Under the pieces are notes generated by a model. That model worked only from the letters and a program-made list of their open reading frames with translations. It was not told the DNA's origin and ran no database searches. Made by a program: the position numbers and the translations under genes. Positions 21,505 to 31,012 of a DNA stretch of 64,000 nucleotides are shown in pieces. The stretch's first letter is position 1, and the number at the start of each line of letters is the position of its first letter. This DNA comes from Alphaproteobacteria bacterium MarineAlpha5_Bin9 (GTDB lineage: Bacteria; Pseudomonadota; Alphaproteobacteria; HIMB59; GCA-002718135), in the NCBI GenBank assembly GCA_002937895.1, contig PTKV01000003.1, positions 43,244 through 107,243 of the forward strand. Reading direction: 5' to 3'.

Positions 21505-21519
21505 TAGAAATATTTTCTA
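21505..21519. promoter_or_regulatory. Lrp-box-like dyad TAGAAATATTTTCTA
   Basis: 13/15 match to the published E. coli Lrp consensus YAGHAWATTWTDCTR, upstream of an Lrp-family gene. Confidence 0.4.
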
Positions 21520-21575
21520 TTTTATCAATATTTTATTTTGATTTTTAGTTTATTTTCTTTTAATTCTAAATTAAT

Positions 21576-21590
21576 TAGAATAATTTTCTA
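21576..21590. promoter_or_regulatory. Lrp-box-like dyad TAGAATAATTTTCTA
   Basis: 14/15 match to YAGHAWATTWTDCTR, just upstream of the Lrp-family start at 21610. Confidence 0.45.
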
Positions 21591-21609
21591 TAATCGTGTA
21601 TAATACCTT

Positions 21610-22080
21610 ATGTTTAAACTAGATGAAATTGATAAAAAAATAATAAACTTACTTCAAAAGAATGCTAACATTCCTCTAACAGAAATTTCTAAAAGAGTTG
21701 GCATCTCATCTACTCCATGTTGGAATAGAATCAGAAAACTTGAAGAAGAAGGTATAATTTTATCAAAATTTACAGAAATTAATCAGGAAAAAATTAATTT
21801 ACCTATATCAATTTTTGTTTCTCTCTCAATCAACAGTCATTCTGATAAATGGTTAACCAATTTTATTAATGTTATCAATAAATATGATCAAATTACTGAA
21901 GTTTATAGATTAACAGGATCAAGTAGTGATTATTTATTAAAAGTTATTGCACCTTCAATTAAACAATATGATGAATTACAGCAAAAATTAATAAATGAAT
22001 TAGAATTTAACAATATTTCTTCTGGCATAGTTTTAAAAGTAATCAAAAAAAATAATTATATCCCTCTTGATTTTGTTTAG
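21610..22080 (+). CDS. Lrp/AsnC family transcriptional regulator
   Basis: 'LDEIDKKIINLLQKNANIPLTEISKRVGISSTPCWNRIRKLEEEGII' HTH plus RAM domain. Confidence 0.95.
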   Translation: MFKLDEIDKKIINLLQKNANIPLTEISKRVGISSTPCWNRIRKLEEEGIILSKFTEINQEKINLPISIFVSLSINSHSDKWLTNFINVINKYDQITEVYRLTGSSSDYLLKVIAPSIKQYDELQQKLINELEFNNISSGIVLKVIKKNNYIPLDFV

Positions 22081-22081
22081 T

Positions 22082-22990
22082 TTATTCAATAATAGCTCTA
22101 TCTATTTGTTTAACTTTTAAGTTATTTTGTTTAACAAAACTTTCTCTATAAGTAATATATATTACTGATGAAAAAATTATTACTGATCCTATCCATGTCC
22201 ACAAATCTGGAACCTCATTAAAAAAGTAGAATCCTATTGAAGAAGCCCAAATTAGTTTTGAAAATTGTAATGGCATAACAAAAGTTGCATCACTTAATTT
22301 TAAAGATTGTGCTAAACACCAATGGGCTATTAATCCTGAAATAGCCATTATAATAAAAATAAATAAGTGATTTAAATTAATATTTTGCCAAAAAAATAAA
22401 GAAATAATAAATAGAATTGGTGTGCAAAAAAATAAATGATAAAAGGTAATAGTAATACTTGATTCTGTAGCAGATAGTTTTTTTACTATTATTAGAACAA
22501 ATGAAAATGTTATTGCTCCAACAAGAATTAAAATTGTGCCATAATCAAAAGATATAATCCCAGGTCTAACTATTATTATTACTCCTATAAACCCTAGTAA
22601 AAGAGCTGCAATTCTATGAATTCTAATGATTTCTCCAAGCAATAAGACTGCAAGTATTGTTGTAAAAAGTGGAGTTGTAAACCCAAGAGCTGTGGCTTTT
22701 TCAAGGAAAAGTAATCCTATAGCTGAAAACCAGGCAATTAAAGAAATAACATTAATTAAACTTCTTAAAAAATGAAGTTTTAAATTTTTAGTTTTAACTG
22801 CTTCAAATTTATTTCTTAATATAAAAGGGATTATGATAATTAATCCGATAAAGCATCTATAAAAGCCAATCATAATTGGATTAAGAAATTCAGAAAGATA
22901 TTTTACTCCTGTTGCCATAATTGCTGCAGAAAAAGTACTAAAAATAGTTAAAAAAACTACATTTAATTTATTTGAATTTTTAAAAAACAC
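22082..22990 (-). CDS. DMT-superfamily (EamA) transporter
   Basis: About 10 TM helices, two EamA repeats. Confidence 0.9.
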   Translation of the reverse strand: MFFKNSNKLNVVFLTIFSTFSAAIMATGVKYLSEFLNPIMIGFYRCFIGLIIIIPFILRNKFEAVKTKNLKLHFLRSLINVISLIAWFSAIGLLFLEKATALGFTTPLFTTILAVLLLGEIIRIHRIAALLLGFIGVIIIVRPGIISFDYGTILILVGAITFSFVLIIVKKLSATESSITITFYHLFFCTPILFIISLFFWQNINLNHLFIFIIMAISGLIAHWCLAQSLKLSDATFVMPLQFSKLIWASSIGFYFFNEVPDLWTWIGSVIIFSSVIYITYRESFVKQNNLKVKQIDRAIIE

Positions 22991-23898
22991 TAAATTGCAA
23001 TAATTCCTGCAGCAATTGAAGCTAGTTTTGACGAAGAATTATCTGCTCTACTTGGAACAACTATTGGAACTTTACCTCCAATAATTACTCCAGCAGCACA
23101 TGCCCCTAAATAATAAACCATTATTTTTGTAATAGAGTTTCCAGTTTCTAAATTTGGAACAAGTAAAATATCAGCTTTGCCTGCTACTTCTCCACTAATC
23201 TTTTTTATGTTTGCTGCTTCTATAGAGATAGCATTATCTAAAGCTAGAGGTCCTTGCACAAAAGCATCAAGTTTTTCTTTTTTTGCCATAATCATTAATT
23301 TTTCTGCTTCTATTGAGCTTGGCATGCTAGAAATAGGATCTTCAGTTCCCGATAAAATAGCCACAGAAGGTTTTTGATTTCCTATTTTATGAGCAAAGTT
23401 AATTGCATTTTTTAAAATATGCATTTTGACTTCGAGTCTTGGCAATACATTTAAAGCTCCATCAGTGATGTATATAGGTTTATCACGATTGTTAATAGTT
23501 ATGTGCCATATATGACTTAATCTTTGGTTTTTTATCAATTTATATTCTTTTTTTAGATAAGTTTTCATTAAGATGTCTGTATGCAAATCTCCTTTTATAA
23601 TGAGTTTTATTTCTTCTTCACTGGCCAACTCAGCTGCTGAAATAGCAGCTTCTTCATCTGTTGTTTTTTCAATAGTTTCAAAATTTTCTATATTCCATTC
23701 TAATTTTTCTAATTGATTAAAAATTATTTCTTTTTTCCCAATAAAAACAGGCTCTATTAAGCCTAAATCATAAGCATTTTTTGCAGAGGTAAGTGTAGAA
23801 TAATCATGAGAAAAAACTATACAAGCTCTAACCCTTCCTTTGTTTTTAGAGATTTTAATTAAATTATCTGGAACACTCGTTTTATTATTGGGAAACAT
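22990..23898 (-). CDS. pta: Phosphate acetyl/butyryltransferase family protein, likely Pta
   Basis: 'DAFVQGPLALDNAISIEAANIKKISGEVAGKADILLVPNLETGNSITKIMVYYLGACAAGVIIGGKVPIVVPSRAD'. Confidence 0.8.
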   Translation of the reverse strand: MFPNNKTSVPDNLIKISKNKGRVRACIVFSHDYSTLTSAKNAYDLGLIEPVFIGKKEIIFNQLEKLEWNIENFETIEKTTDEEAAISAAELASEEEIKLIIKGDLHTDILMKTYLKKEYKLIKNQRLSHIWHITINNRDKPIYITDGALNVLPRLEVKMHILKNAINFAHKIGNQKPSVAILSGTEDPISSMPSSIEAEKLMIMAKKEKLDAFVQGPLALDNAISIEAANIKKISGEVAGKADILLVPNLETGNSITKIMVYYLGACAAGVIIGGKVPIVVPSRADNSSSKLASIAAGIIAI

Positions 23899-24033
23899 AA
23901 TGATTAATATACACTTTTTTTTAATTGGGCTCTATGTTTTCCTATATAATTAATAAATATTGTTATTATTATTCTATTTTACTTTTTGTTACTCTGATAT
24001 AATTATTAAATATTGATAAAAAGGACTTAAAAT

Positions 24034-25374
24034 ATGGACTTAGAAAATTATAAACAAATACCTAACTCTCTTGAAGAGCATTGGATGCCGTTTACAGCAA
24101 ATCGAGATTATAAAGAAAATCCAAGATTAATGGTTAAGGCTGAAGGAGTCTACTATACTGATCATCATGGAACTAAATTAATTGATGCCAGTTCTGGACT
24201 TTTTTGTAGTCCGGCCGGCCATTCAAGACCTGAGATTAGAGAAGCAGTTTCTAATCAACTTGAACAATTGGATTATGTTCAACCATTTCAACAAGGTTAT
24301 GGCGGATCTTTTGAATTAGCAAGACTCGTATCCCAGCATACTCCAGAAGATTTAAACAAAATTTTTTTTACAATATGTGGTTCGTCTGCAGTTGAAACAG
24401 CTATAAAAACTGCGATTGCTTATTTTAAAGCTAAAGGAGAAGGTCATCGTTCGCATATAGTTGGAAGAGAAAGAGGGTATCATGGAATGAATATAGGTGG
24501 AATATCTGTAGGAGGCATGGTTGCAAATAGGAAGACATTTTCAAATATACTTATGCCTAATGTTCACCATCTAAGGCATACTCATCTTTCAGAAAATAAA
24601 TTTGTAAAAGGCCAACCAGAAACAGGATCTGAACTAGCTGATGATCTTGAGAGAATAGCTATGAATATCGGTCCAGAAAACATAGCTGCTTGTATAGTAG
24701 AACCAGTTGCAGGATCTACCGGTACTTTAGTCCCTCCTAAAGGATATTTAAAAAGACTAAGAAAAATATGTGATAAATATGGGATTTTATTAATTTTTGA
24801 TGAAGTTATTACTGGCTGGGGAAGAACAGGTGAACCTTTTGCATCACAAGCTTTCGAAGTTACTCCAGATATTATGACCATGGCAAAAGCTATAACAAAT
24901 GGAGTAGTTCCTTTAGGAGCAGTGGCTTCTAAAGAGAAAATATATGATACAATTATTGAGGCATCTCCAAGTGGAGCAATTGAATTTTTTCATGGTTATA
25001 CTTATTCAGCTATACCAGTCTCAATGGCTGCTGGATTAGCAATGCAAAAAATTATTAAAAATGAAAATCTTTTTCAACGTGCAAAAGATATGTCCCCTTA
25101 TTTTTTAGATAACTTATTTTCTTTAAAGGATTTAGATATTATTACTGATATTAGAGGTTATGGTATGATGGGTGGCATTGATATTAGATTTGATGAAAGA
25201 CCTGGAAAAGCCGGATATGCATGTTTTAAAAAACTTTTTGAAGCTGGTTTGAGCTTAAAAGCGACAGGTGATTGTTTAATAGTTGCGCCTCCTTTTATTT
25301 GTGAAAAACATCATATTGATGAAATTATTGAAAAATTGCGCAAGGGAATAAATCTCTATATGAAAGATCAATAA
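24034..25374 (+). CDS. Class III aminotransferase, taurine/omega-amino acid:pyruvate type
   Basis: 'HWMPFTANRDYKENPRLM', 'GSSAVETAIKTAIAYFKAKGEGHRSHIVGRERGYHG', 'LLIFDEVITGWGRTG'; linked to ald. Confidence 0.85.
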   Translation: MDLENYKQIPNSLEEHWMPFTANRDYKENPRLMVKAEGVYYTDHHGTKLIDASSGLFCSPAGHSRPEIREAVSNQLEQLDYVQPFQQGYGGSFELARLVSQHTPEDLNKIFFTICGSSAVETAIKTAIAYFKAKGEGHRSHIVGRERGYHGMNIGGISVGGMVANRKTFSNILMPNVHHLRHTHLSENKFVKGQPETGSELADDLERIAMNIGPENIAACIVEPVAGSTGTLVPPKGYLKRLRKICDKYGILLIFDEVITGWGRTGEPFASQAFEVTPDIMTMAKAITNGVVPLGAVASKEKIYDTIIEASPSGAIEFFHGYTYSAIPVSMAAGLAMQKIIKNENLFQRAKDMSPYFLDNLFSLKDLDIITDIRGYGMMGGIDIRFDERPGKAGYACFKKLFEAGLSLKATGDCLIVAPPFICEKHHIDEIIEKLRKGINLYMKDQ

Positions 25375-26489
25375 TGATAATTGGAGTTCCTAAAGAAATT
25401 AAAACTGAAGAATATAGAGTTGGATTAACCCCATCAAGTGTGAAGAAACTTACAGACTTGAATCATGAAGTTCTGATTGAACAAAATGCAGGTTTTGGCG
25501 CAGGTTTTACGAATAATGACTACTCAAAAGTTGGTGCTAAAATTATTAAAAATAACTCAGATGTTTTTAGTGATTCAAATATGATTGTAAAAGTTAAAGA
25601 ACCACAGTTAGAAGAGGTCAAAATGTTAAAAGATAATCAAATCCTTTTCACATATTTACATTTATCAGCAGCTCCGAATTTAACTAAAGGATTAGTTGAT
25701 TCTGGATCAATATGCATAGCATATGAAACTGTAACAGATAAAGATAATCGCCTACCTTTGTTGGCTCCTATGAGTGCAGTAGCAGGAAGAATGTCTATAC
25801 AAGCTGGGGCAAATTCTTTAGAAAAAACAAATGGTGGTAGAGGTTTATTAATCGGAGGGGCACCTGGAGTTTTGCCTGGAAATGTCTTGATTTTAGGAGG
25901 AGGAGTTGTTGGAGAAAATGCAGCTATTATTGCCACAGGTATGAAAGCAAAAGTTTTTATAATGGATAAGTCTGAAAAAAGATTAGATGAGCTTAGCTCA
26001 AAATTTGGTGAATCAATTATTCCTATTAATAGTGATAAAGTAAATCTAGAAGATTATTTGAGTGATTGTGATTTATTAATTGGTGGAGTTTTAGTTCCAG
26101 GAGCTAATGCTCCTAAATTAGTATCTAGAGAAATGCTTAAATTAATGAAAAAAGGTTCAGTTATTGTTGATGTTGCTATAGATCAAGGTGGATGTGTAGC
26201 AACAAGTAGACCAACTACTCACTCAAGTCCAACTTATATTGAAGAAAACATTGTTCATTATTGTGTCGCAAATATGCCAGGAGGAGTGCCACGTACATCA
26301 ACTATAGCTTTAAATTCAGCTACAATACCATATATTATTAAATTAGCTCAAAACGGCTATAGATCTGCTTTATTAGATGATGATAATTTTCTTGCTGGTT
26401 TAAATATTTTCAAAGGAGAGGTAACGCATAAAGCTGTTGCTAAAGATTTAAATTATAAATATGTTCCCCCTATAAATGTATTAAATTAA
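25374..26489 (+). CDS. ald: Alanine dehydrogenase
   Basis: 'MIIGVPKEIKTEEYRVGLTPSSV', 'GGAPGVLPGNVLILGGGVVGENAA', 'DVAIDQGGCVATSRPTTHSSPTY'. Confidence 0.96.
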   Translation: MIIGVPKEIKTEEYRVGLTPSSVKKLTDLNHEVLIEQNAGFGAGFTNNDYSKVGAKIIKNNSDVFSDSNMIVKVKEPQLEEVKMLKDNQILFTYLHLSAAPNLTKGLVDSGSICIAYETVTDKDNRLPLLAPMSAVAGRMSIQAGANSLEKTNGGRGLLIGGAPGVLPGNVLILGGGVVGENAAIIATGMKAKVFIMDKSEKRLDELSSKFGESIIPINSDKVNLEDYLSDCDLLIGGVLVPGANAPKLVSREMLKLMKKGSVIVDVAIDQGGCVATSRPTTHSSPTYIEENIVHYCVANMPGGVPRTSTIALNSATIPYIIKLAQNGYRSALLDDDNFLAGLNIFKGEVTHKAVAKDLNYKYVPPINVLN

Positions 26490-26503
26490 ATTATTTTATT
26501 TTT

Positions 26504-27553
26504 TTATATTTCCTTGACAGCCTCAACTAAAACTTTCAATTTTGAAATTGCTAACTGTCTTGGTAGATGTCCTAACCCGCAATCTGGAGCAGCAATTAAT
26601 TGTTCTTTTGATATATATCTTAGAGCTTTATTTATTCTTTGATTGATTTCTTCAAAACTTTCTATTTTAGAACTAGCAATTTTAATTAATCCTATAATAA
26701 TTTTTGTGTTTTTGAATTTCTTTAAAATTTCTAGATTATTATATCTATGAGCATCTTCAATTGATACTGTATCAATAATTGATTTATCTAGAGCTGTTGA
26801 AATTTTGTTATATGATTCAAGAGGTGCTTTGGGATAATTGATTGCGTCTAATTTATCAGGATAGCCACAACATATATGAGTTATTCTTTCTACTTTATTA
26901 CTATCTATTCCATCAAAACATCTTTCTAAATTTCTAATTCCAAATGCTATTGCATTTTCAGGTTTTCTTGCAAAAAGAGGTTCATCTACTTGAATATATT
27001 TACAACCTGCTTTTTCTAATCTTTTTATTTCAATATTTATCGCCTTAGCAAGATCAATTCCCATCTCTTCATCGTTTTTATAAAAGCTATTTCCAATAGT
27101 ATCTGCTATAGTCATAGGTCCAGGAATAGTAACTTTAATTGGTTTTTTAGTTAGCTTTTGATTACTCACCCACTCTTTTGATAGAAAAGGTTCTTTTGCA
27201 GTTATTTTTTTAGTTATTGTTGGCAGCCAACATTTATAATTACCAGTTCTTGCAGATTTTTCAGTTAATTTTTTAAAATCGATTCCGTTTAAATATCTAC
27301 AATGATAATGAATATAATTTTCTCTTCTTATTTCTCCATCTGTTATTATATCTATCCCACATTTTTCTTGATCTTGAATTACCTCTTTTGTGGCTTTTAA
27401 GAAAATAAGTTCAGCATTATTACCTAATTTTTCTAATGCCTCTGTATAATTTTTTGTTGGAAATTGCGTATCAGTTCCTCCTTCCTCATTAAACCAATCT
27501 GGGATTTTAAGGAAATTTGGCTTAGGATAAGCGCCAATTACTGTAGTTAACAT
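26504..27553 (-). CDS. Stand-alone MetE C-terminal-domain-like (cobalamin-independent methionine synthase/UROD superfamily) methyltransferase
   Basis: 'GAYPKPNFLKIPDWF', 'DIITDGEIRRENY', 'IPGPMTIAD', 'IQVDEPLFA', Zn-ligand-like 'THICCGYPD' and 'AAPDCGLGHLPR'; no N-terminal MetE domain. Confidence 0.8.
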   Translation of the reverse strand: MLTTVIGAYPKPNFLKIPDWFNEEGGTDTQFPTKNYTEALEKLGNNAELIFLKATKEVIQDQEKCGIDIITDGEIRRENYIHYHCRYLNGIDFKKLTEKSARTGNYKCWLPTITKKITAKEPFLSKEWVSNQKLTKKPIKVTIPGPMTIADTIGNSFYKNDEEMGIDLAKAINIEIKRLEKAGCKYIQVDEPLFARKPENAIAFGIRNLERCFDGIDSNKVERITHICCGYPDKLDAINYPKAPLESYNKISTALDKSIIDTVSIEDAHRYNNLEILKKFKNTKIIIGLIKIASSKIESFEEINQRINKALRYISKEQLIAAPDCGLGHLPRQLAISKLKVLVEAVKEI

Positions 27554-27705
27554 AATATTTAAGAATATATACTAAATAAAGGTATGAAAAATATAAATTT
27601 TTTATTTTATTGGGATAATTTCATTTAAATTGCATAAATAAGTAAAAAAAATATTGTCATTTGAGCTTTCTTATGTTCAAGTAATTTTAATTAGGAGGGA
27701 TCCAT

Positions 27706-28875
27706 ATGGATAAACTTAAAAAATCAAGCCACAAAACTCTTAAAGAGGCTAGAAAGTTTTCAAGAAGAACTGCCTTGAAAAGAGGTGCTGCTGCAGCGGC
27801 ATTTGTTGGCGCAGCTCCCATGTTTGTAAAAAATGCATTTGCTGCCTCAAGTGGAGAAGTTAATGTAGTAATGTGGGGAGAATATTTACCTGACTCTGTA
27901 GTAGCTGATTTTAAAGCTAAGACAGGAATTACAGTAAACCATACTAAGATTGGTGATAATGGAGAAATTATTGCTAAAATGAAAGCTGGCGGTGGTGCTG
28001 GTTATGATTTAGCAAGTCCAACTAATATGAGAGCACTTCAGTGGGAAAACCTTGGAGTACTTCAGCCGTTTGACATGGGTAGAATTACAAATATAGGTAA
28101 TGTAAATCCAGGAATGGTTGCAGTAGGAGAAAGAGATTGGAATTTTGGTGGAAAAGGTTCCCACTGGGTACCACAACTTTGGGGCACTGAATCAATCTCT
28201 TGGAGAACTGATAAGTGGACACCAGATGGTCTTCCAAGTTTTGGAGATATCTGGGAACCAAATCCAGCAATTAATGGAGCATTTATGATGGGTAGAACTT
28301 ACTCAATGATGACTGGTTGTGGTATTTGGATGCATCATCAAGGCAAGATGGACTTTTGGTCATCTTATAAAGACGAAGATACTATGAGAAAAAATTGGGA
28401 AGTACTTACTGATTATTGTATTTCTAAAAAAAGTAATCTTGTAAAATTTTGGTCTGGTGCAGATCCTCAAAAACAAGGTTTCACATCAGATGGAGTTATT
28501 GTTGGTCAAACTTGGGATGGTCCAATTGCAGCAATGATGAAAGCTGGTGAGCCAGTAGCTTATCAAACAACTGATGAGGGAGCTCTAGCTTGGGTTGATG
28601 GAATAACTCTATCTGCTAAAGCTGAAAATATTGATGAGGCATATGAACTTATTAATTATAGCTTCACACCAGAAGTTGGAGGCCAAACAGTTAATGAAAT
28701 TGGTTATAACTCAGCAGTAATAGGTGCTTCTGATCATTATTCAGATGAGACTAAAGCGTTAGCACAAGCAATTTATCCAGGAGATACAGCTTCTAAGCTG
28801 AATCCATGGCCACCAGAGCCACCTTGGTATGCTGATGCAAGAGCTGAATATGCAAATAAATTTGAAACTGCGTAA
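27706..28875 (+). CDS. PotD/PotF-like ABC transporter substrate-binding protein with Tat signal
   Basis: Twin-arginine 'SRRTALKRGAAAAAFVGAAPMFVKNAFA', 'VVMWGEYLPDSVVADFKAKTGI', followed by PotABC-like genes; AGGAGG RBS. Confidence 0.88.
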   Translation: MDKLKKSSHKTLKEARKFSRRTALKRGAAAAAFVGAAPMFVKNAFAASSGEVNVVMWGEYLPDSVVADFKAKTGITVNHTKIGDNGEIIAKMKAGGGAGYDLASPTNMRALQWENLGVLQPFDMGRITNIGNVNPGMVAVGERDWNFGGKGSHWVPQLWGTESISWRTDKWTPDGLPSFGDIWEPNPAINGAFMMGRTYSMMTGCGIWMHHQGKMDFWSSYKDEDTMRKNWEVLTDYCISKKSNLVKFWSGADPQKQGFTSDGVIVGQTWDGPIAAMMKAGEPVAYQTTDEGALAWVDGITLSAKAENIDEAYELINYSFTPEVGGQTVNEIGYNSAVIGASDHYSDETKALAQAIYPGDTASKLNPWPPEPPWYADARAEYANKFETA

Positions 28876-28896
28876 TTAAATATTTTTATAAAAATG

Positions 28897-28925
28897 AGCG
28901 TCCTGTTTAAACAGGACGCTTTTTT
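28897..28925 (+). terminator. Hairpin + T-run downstream of the substrate-binding-protein gene
   Basis: AGCGTCCTGTTT|AAACAGGACGCT (28897-28920) followed by TTTTT. Confidence 0.8.
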
Positions 28926-28977
28926 AATAGTTTTTAAATTTAAATTTGTTAAAATAATCATTTCAGGGGGAATAATT

Positions 28978-30090
28978 ATGAGTGCTGATGTTGAATTGCA
29001 AAATATCTCTGTTACTTTTGGAAGTTTTTATGCAGCGAAAAATGTTAATGTTAAAATTAAGCAAGGAGAATTTTTTAGTTTTTTAGGTCCTTCAGGTTGT
29101 GGTAAAACAACACTGCTTAGGGCAATATCTGGATTTTTAGATCCTTCAGAGGGAAAAGTTTTAATTGGCGGAGAAGACATGGCTGGCATAGGTCCTAATA
29201 AAAGACCGACTTCACTTATTTTTCAAAATCTAGCATTATTTCCTTTAATGTCAGTTGCTGATAATATTGCTTTTTCTTTAGAGGTAAGAGGTAAATCAAA
29301 AAATGAAAGAAGAAAAAGAGCTGATGAACTTCTTGAGTTAATAGCTTTAAGTGGTCAAGGGGATAAAAAAGTACACGAATTATCCGGAGGTCAAAGACAA
29401 CGTGTTGCAATAGCAAGAGCTTTAGCTATTGAACCTGAGGTTTTATTATTAGATGAACCTTTATCAGCTTTAGATCTTAAATTACGACAAAAAATGAGAA
29501 CTGAATTAAGAGCAATTCAAAAAAGAGTAGGTATTACATTTATTTATATAACGCATGATCAAGGTGAAGCCCTAACAATGTCTGATAGGGTAGCAGTGAT
29601 GAATGAGGGAGAATTAGAACAGGTCGGATTATGTGATGATGTATATGATTATCCAAATACTCCTTTCGTAGCTACATTTGTTGGTGAAAATAATCCATTT
29701 TATGCAAAAGTAGTATCAGTTGATAATAATGAGGTTAAAGTAGAATCCCAAGGTAATACATTTTTAGCAACAGCTGGAAAAATCAATGAAAATCAAAACC
29801 ATTCTTTTTCGCCAGGTGATGAGGTTATAATGTTTATTCGACCTGAGTCAATTTTTATAAAAAATGATAATAATAAATTAGATAATTTTTTTTCTGCTAA
29901 AGTGAATACAATTGAGTTTGAAGGCAATTTAAAAAATATTTATGTGAAAATAAATTCTAATATAGATGTTAGATTTAGTGTTCCAAATGCAGTTGATACA
30001 AGTGAATTATCTAGTAACAAAGATGTTGAGTTAACTTTTTCTTCAAAAAAAGCAGTAGTTCTTCCAAAAGGCCAACTCGCTGTTGATTAA
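28978..30090 (+). CDS. PotA-like ABC transporter ATP-binding protein
   Basis: Walker A 'GPSGCGKTTLL', 'LSGGQRQRVAIARALA', 'LLLDEPLSALD', TOBE-like C-terminus. ATG at 28978 after GGGGG preferred over the ORF start at 28894, which lies in the terminator. Confidence 0.93.
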   Translation: MSADVELQNISVTFGSFYAAKNVNVKIKQGEFFSFLGPSGCGKTTLLRAISGFLDPSEGKVLIGGEDMAGIGPNKRPTSLIFQNLALFPLMSVADNIAFSLEVRGKSKNERRKRADELLELIALSGQGDKKVHELSGGQRQRVAIARALAIEPEVLLLDEPLSALDLKLRQKMRTELRAIQKRVGITFIYITHDQGEALTMSDRVAVMNEGELEQVGLCDDVYDYPNTPFVATFVGENNPFYAKVVSVDNNEVKVESQGNTFLATAGKINENQNHSFSPGDEVIMFIRPESIFIKNDNNKLDNFFSAKVNTIEFEGNLKNIYVKINSNIDVRFSVPNAVDTSELSSNKDVELTFSSKKAVVLPKGQLAVD

Positions 30091-30100
30091 TTTTGTTTAA

Positions 30101-31012
30101 ATGAATTCTTTTTTTAAAAAAAATGGACCATTAATTTCAACTTATTTTATAATAGCTATAGTTTTTTGGTTGATTTTTTTAATTATAATACCTCAACTCT
30201 ATATGTTAGATTTGTCGTTTAGACCAAATTTACCACCTTTATTAAGAGGTGGACCAGATGATGTTCATACTCTTGTTCATTATAAGCATTTTATTTTTGG
30301 TTCTGAAACTAGTAATGATCCATACAATTATGTAGATATTGGTGTTTTTTTAAATACAATTTTTACAGCTATTATGGTTACAATTATAAATTTGTGTTTT
30401 TGTTATCCAATAGCTTTTTATATGGCAAAGGTTGCTAAACCAAATTCAGCAAGACTCTTAATAGTTGCTTTAATTATTCCATTTTGGATAAATGAGTTAC
30501 TACGTTCTTTTGCTTTGAGAATTTTGTTTGCTGGAGAAGGAGTTATAAATAATATTTTATTAGCTACCGGGCTTATAGATACCGGAATTAATTTTATAGC
30601 CTTAGATATAGCTCTCTATACAGGTTTAACTTATGCATATATTCTTCTTATGATTTTTCCTCTCTACAATGCGATTGAAAGTTTAGACACAAATCAACTA
30701 GAAGCTGCGAAAGACTTAGGTTCTTCAACTTTTAGAACACATTGGAGAATAGTTATTCCTCATGCAAAAGCAGGAATAGCTTCTGGATGCACTATGGTGT
30801 TTATGTTAACAGCAGGAGCACTCGCTACACCTGTAGTTTTAAGTAGTCCAAATACTTATTGGTTTACCCAGCTAATTTATCAATGGTTTAATATGAATGA
30901 CAATTGGTCAAGAGGATCTGCATATTCTATTTTACTATTAAGTGTATCTGTAGTTTTTGTTTTATTAATGATGCGCATATTTAAAGTAAAAATCGGCGAG
31001 ATAGTTAGATGA
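30101..31012 (+). CDS. PotB-like ABC permease
   Basis: TM-rich with EAA-like loop 'EAAKDLGSSTFRTHWRIVIPHAKAGI'. Confidence 0.9.
   Translation: MNSFFKKNGPLISTYFIIAIVFWLIFLIIIPQLYMLDLSFRPNLPPLLRGGPDDVHTLVHYKHFIFGSETSNDPYNYVDIGVFLNTIFTAIMVTIINLCFCYPIAFYMAKVAKPNSARLLIVALIIPFWINELLRSFALRILFAGEGVINNILLATGLIDTGINFIALDIALYTGLTYAYILLMIFPLYNAIESLDTNQLEAAKDLGSSTFRTHWRIVIPHAKAGIASGCTMVFMLTAGALATPVVLSSPNTYWFTQLIYQWFNMNDNWSRGSAYSILLLSVSVVFVLLMMRIFKVKIGEIVR

Noticed and set aside
28894-28977. N-terminal extension of the PotA-like ORF
   Set aside because: Overlaps a clear hairpin terminator; a good start with GGGGG upstream is at 28978.
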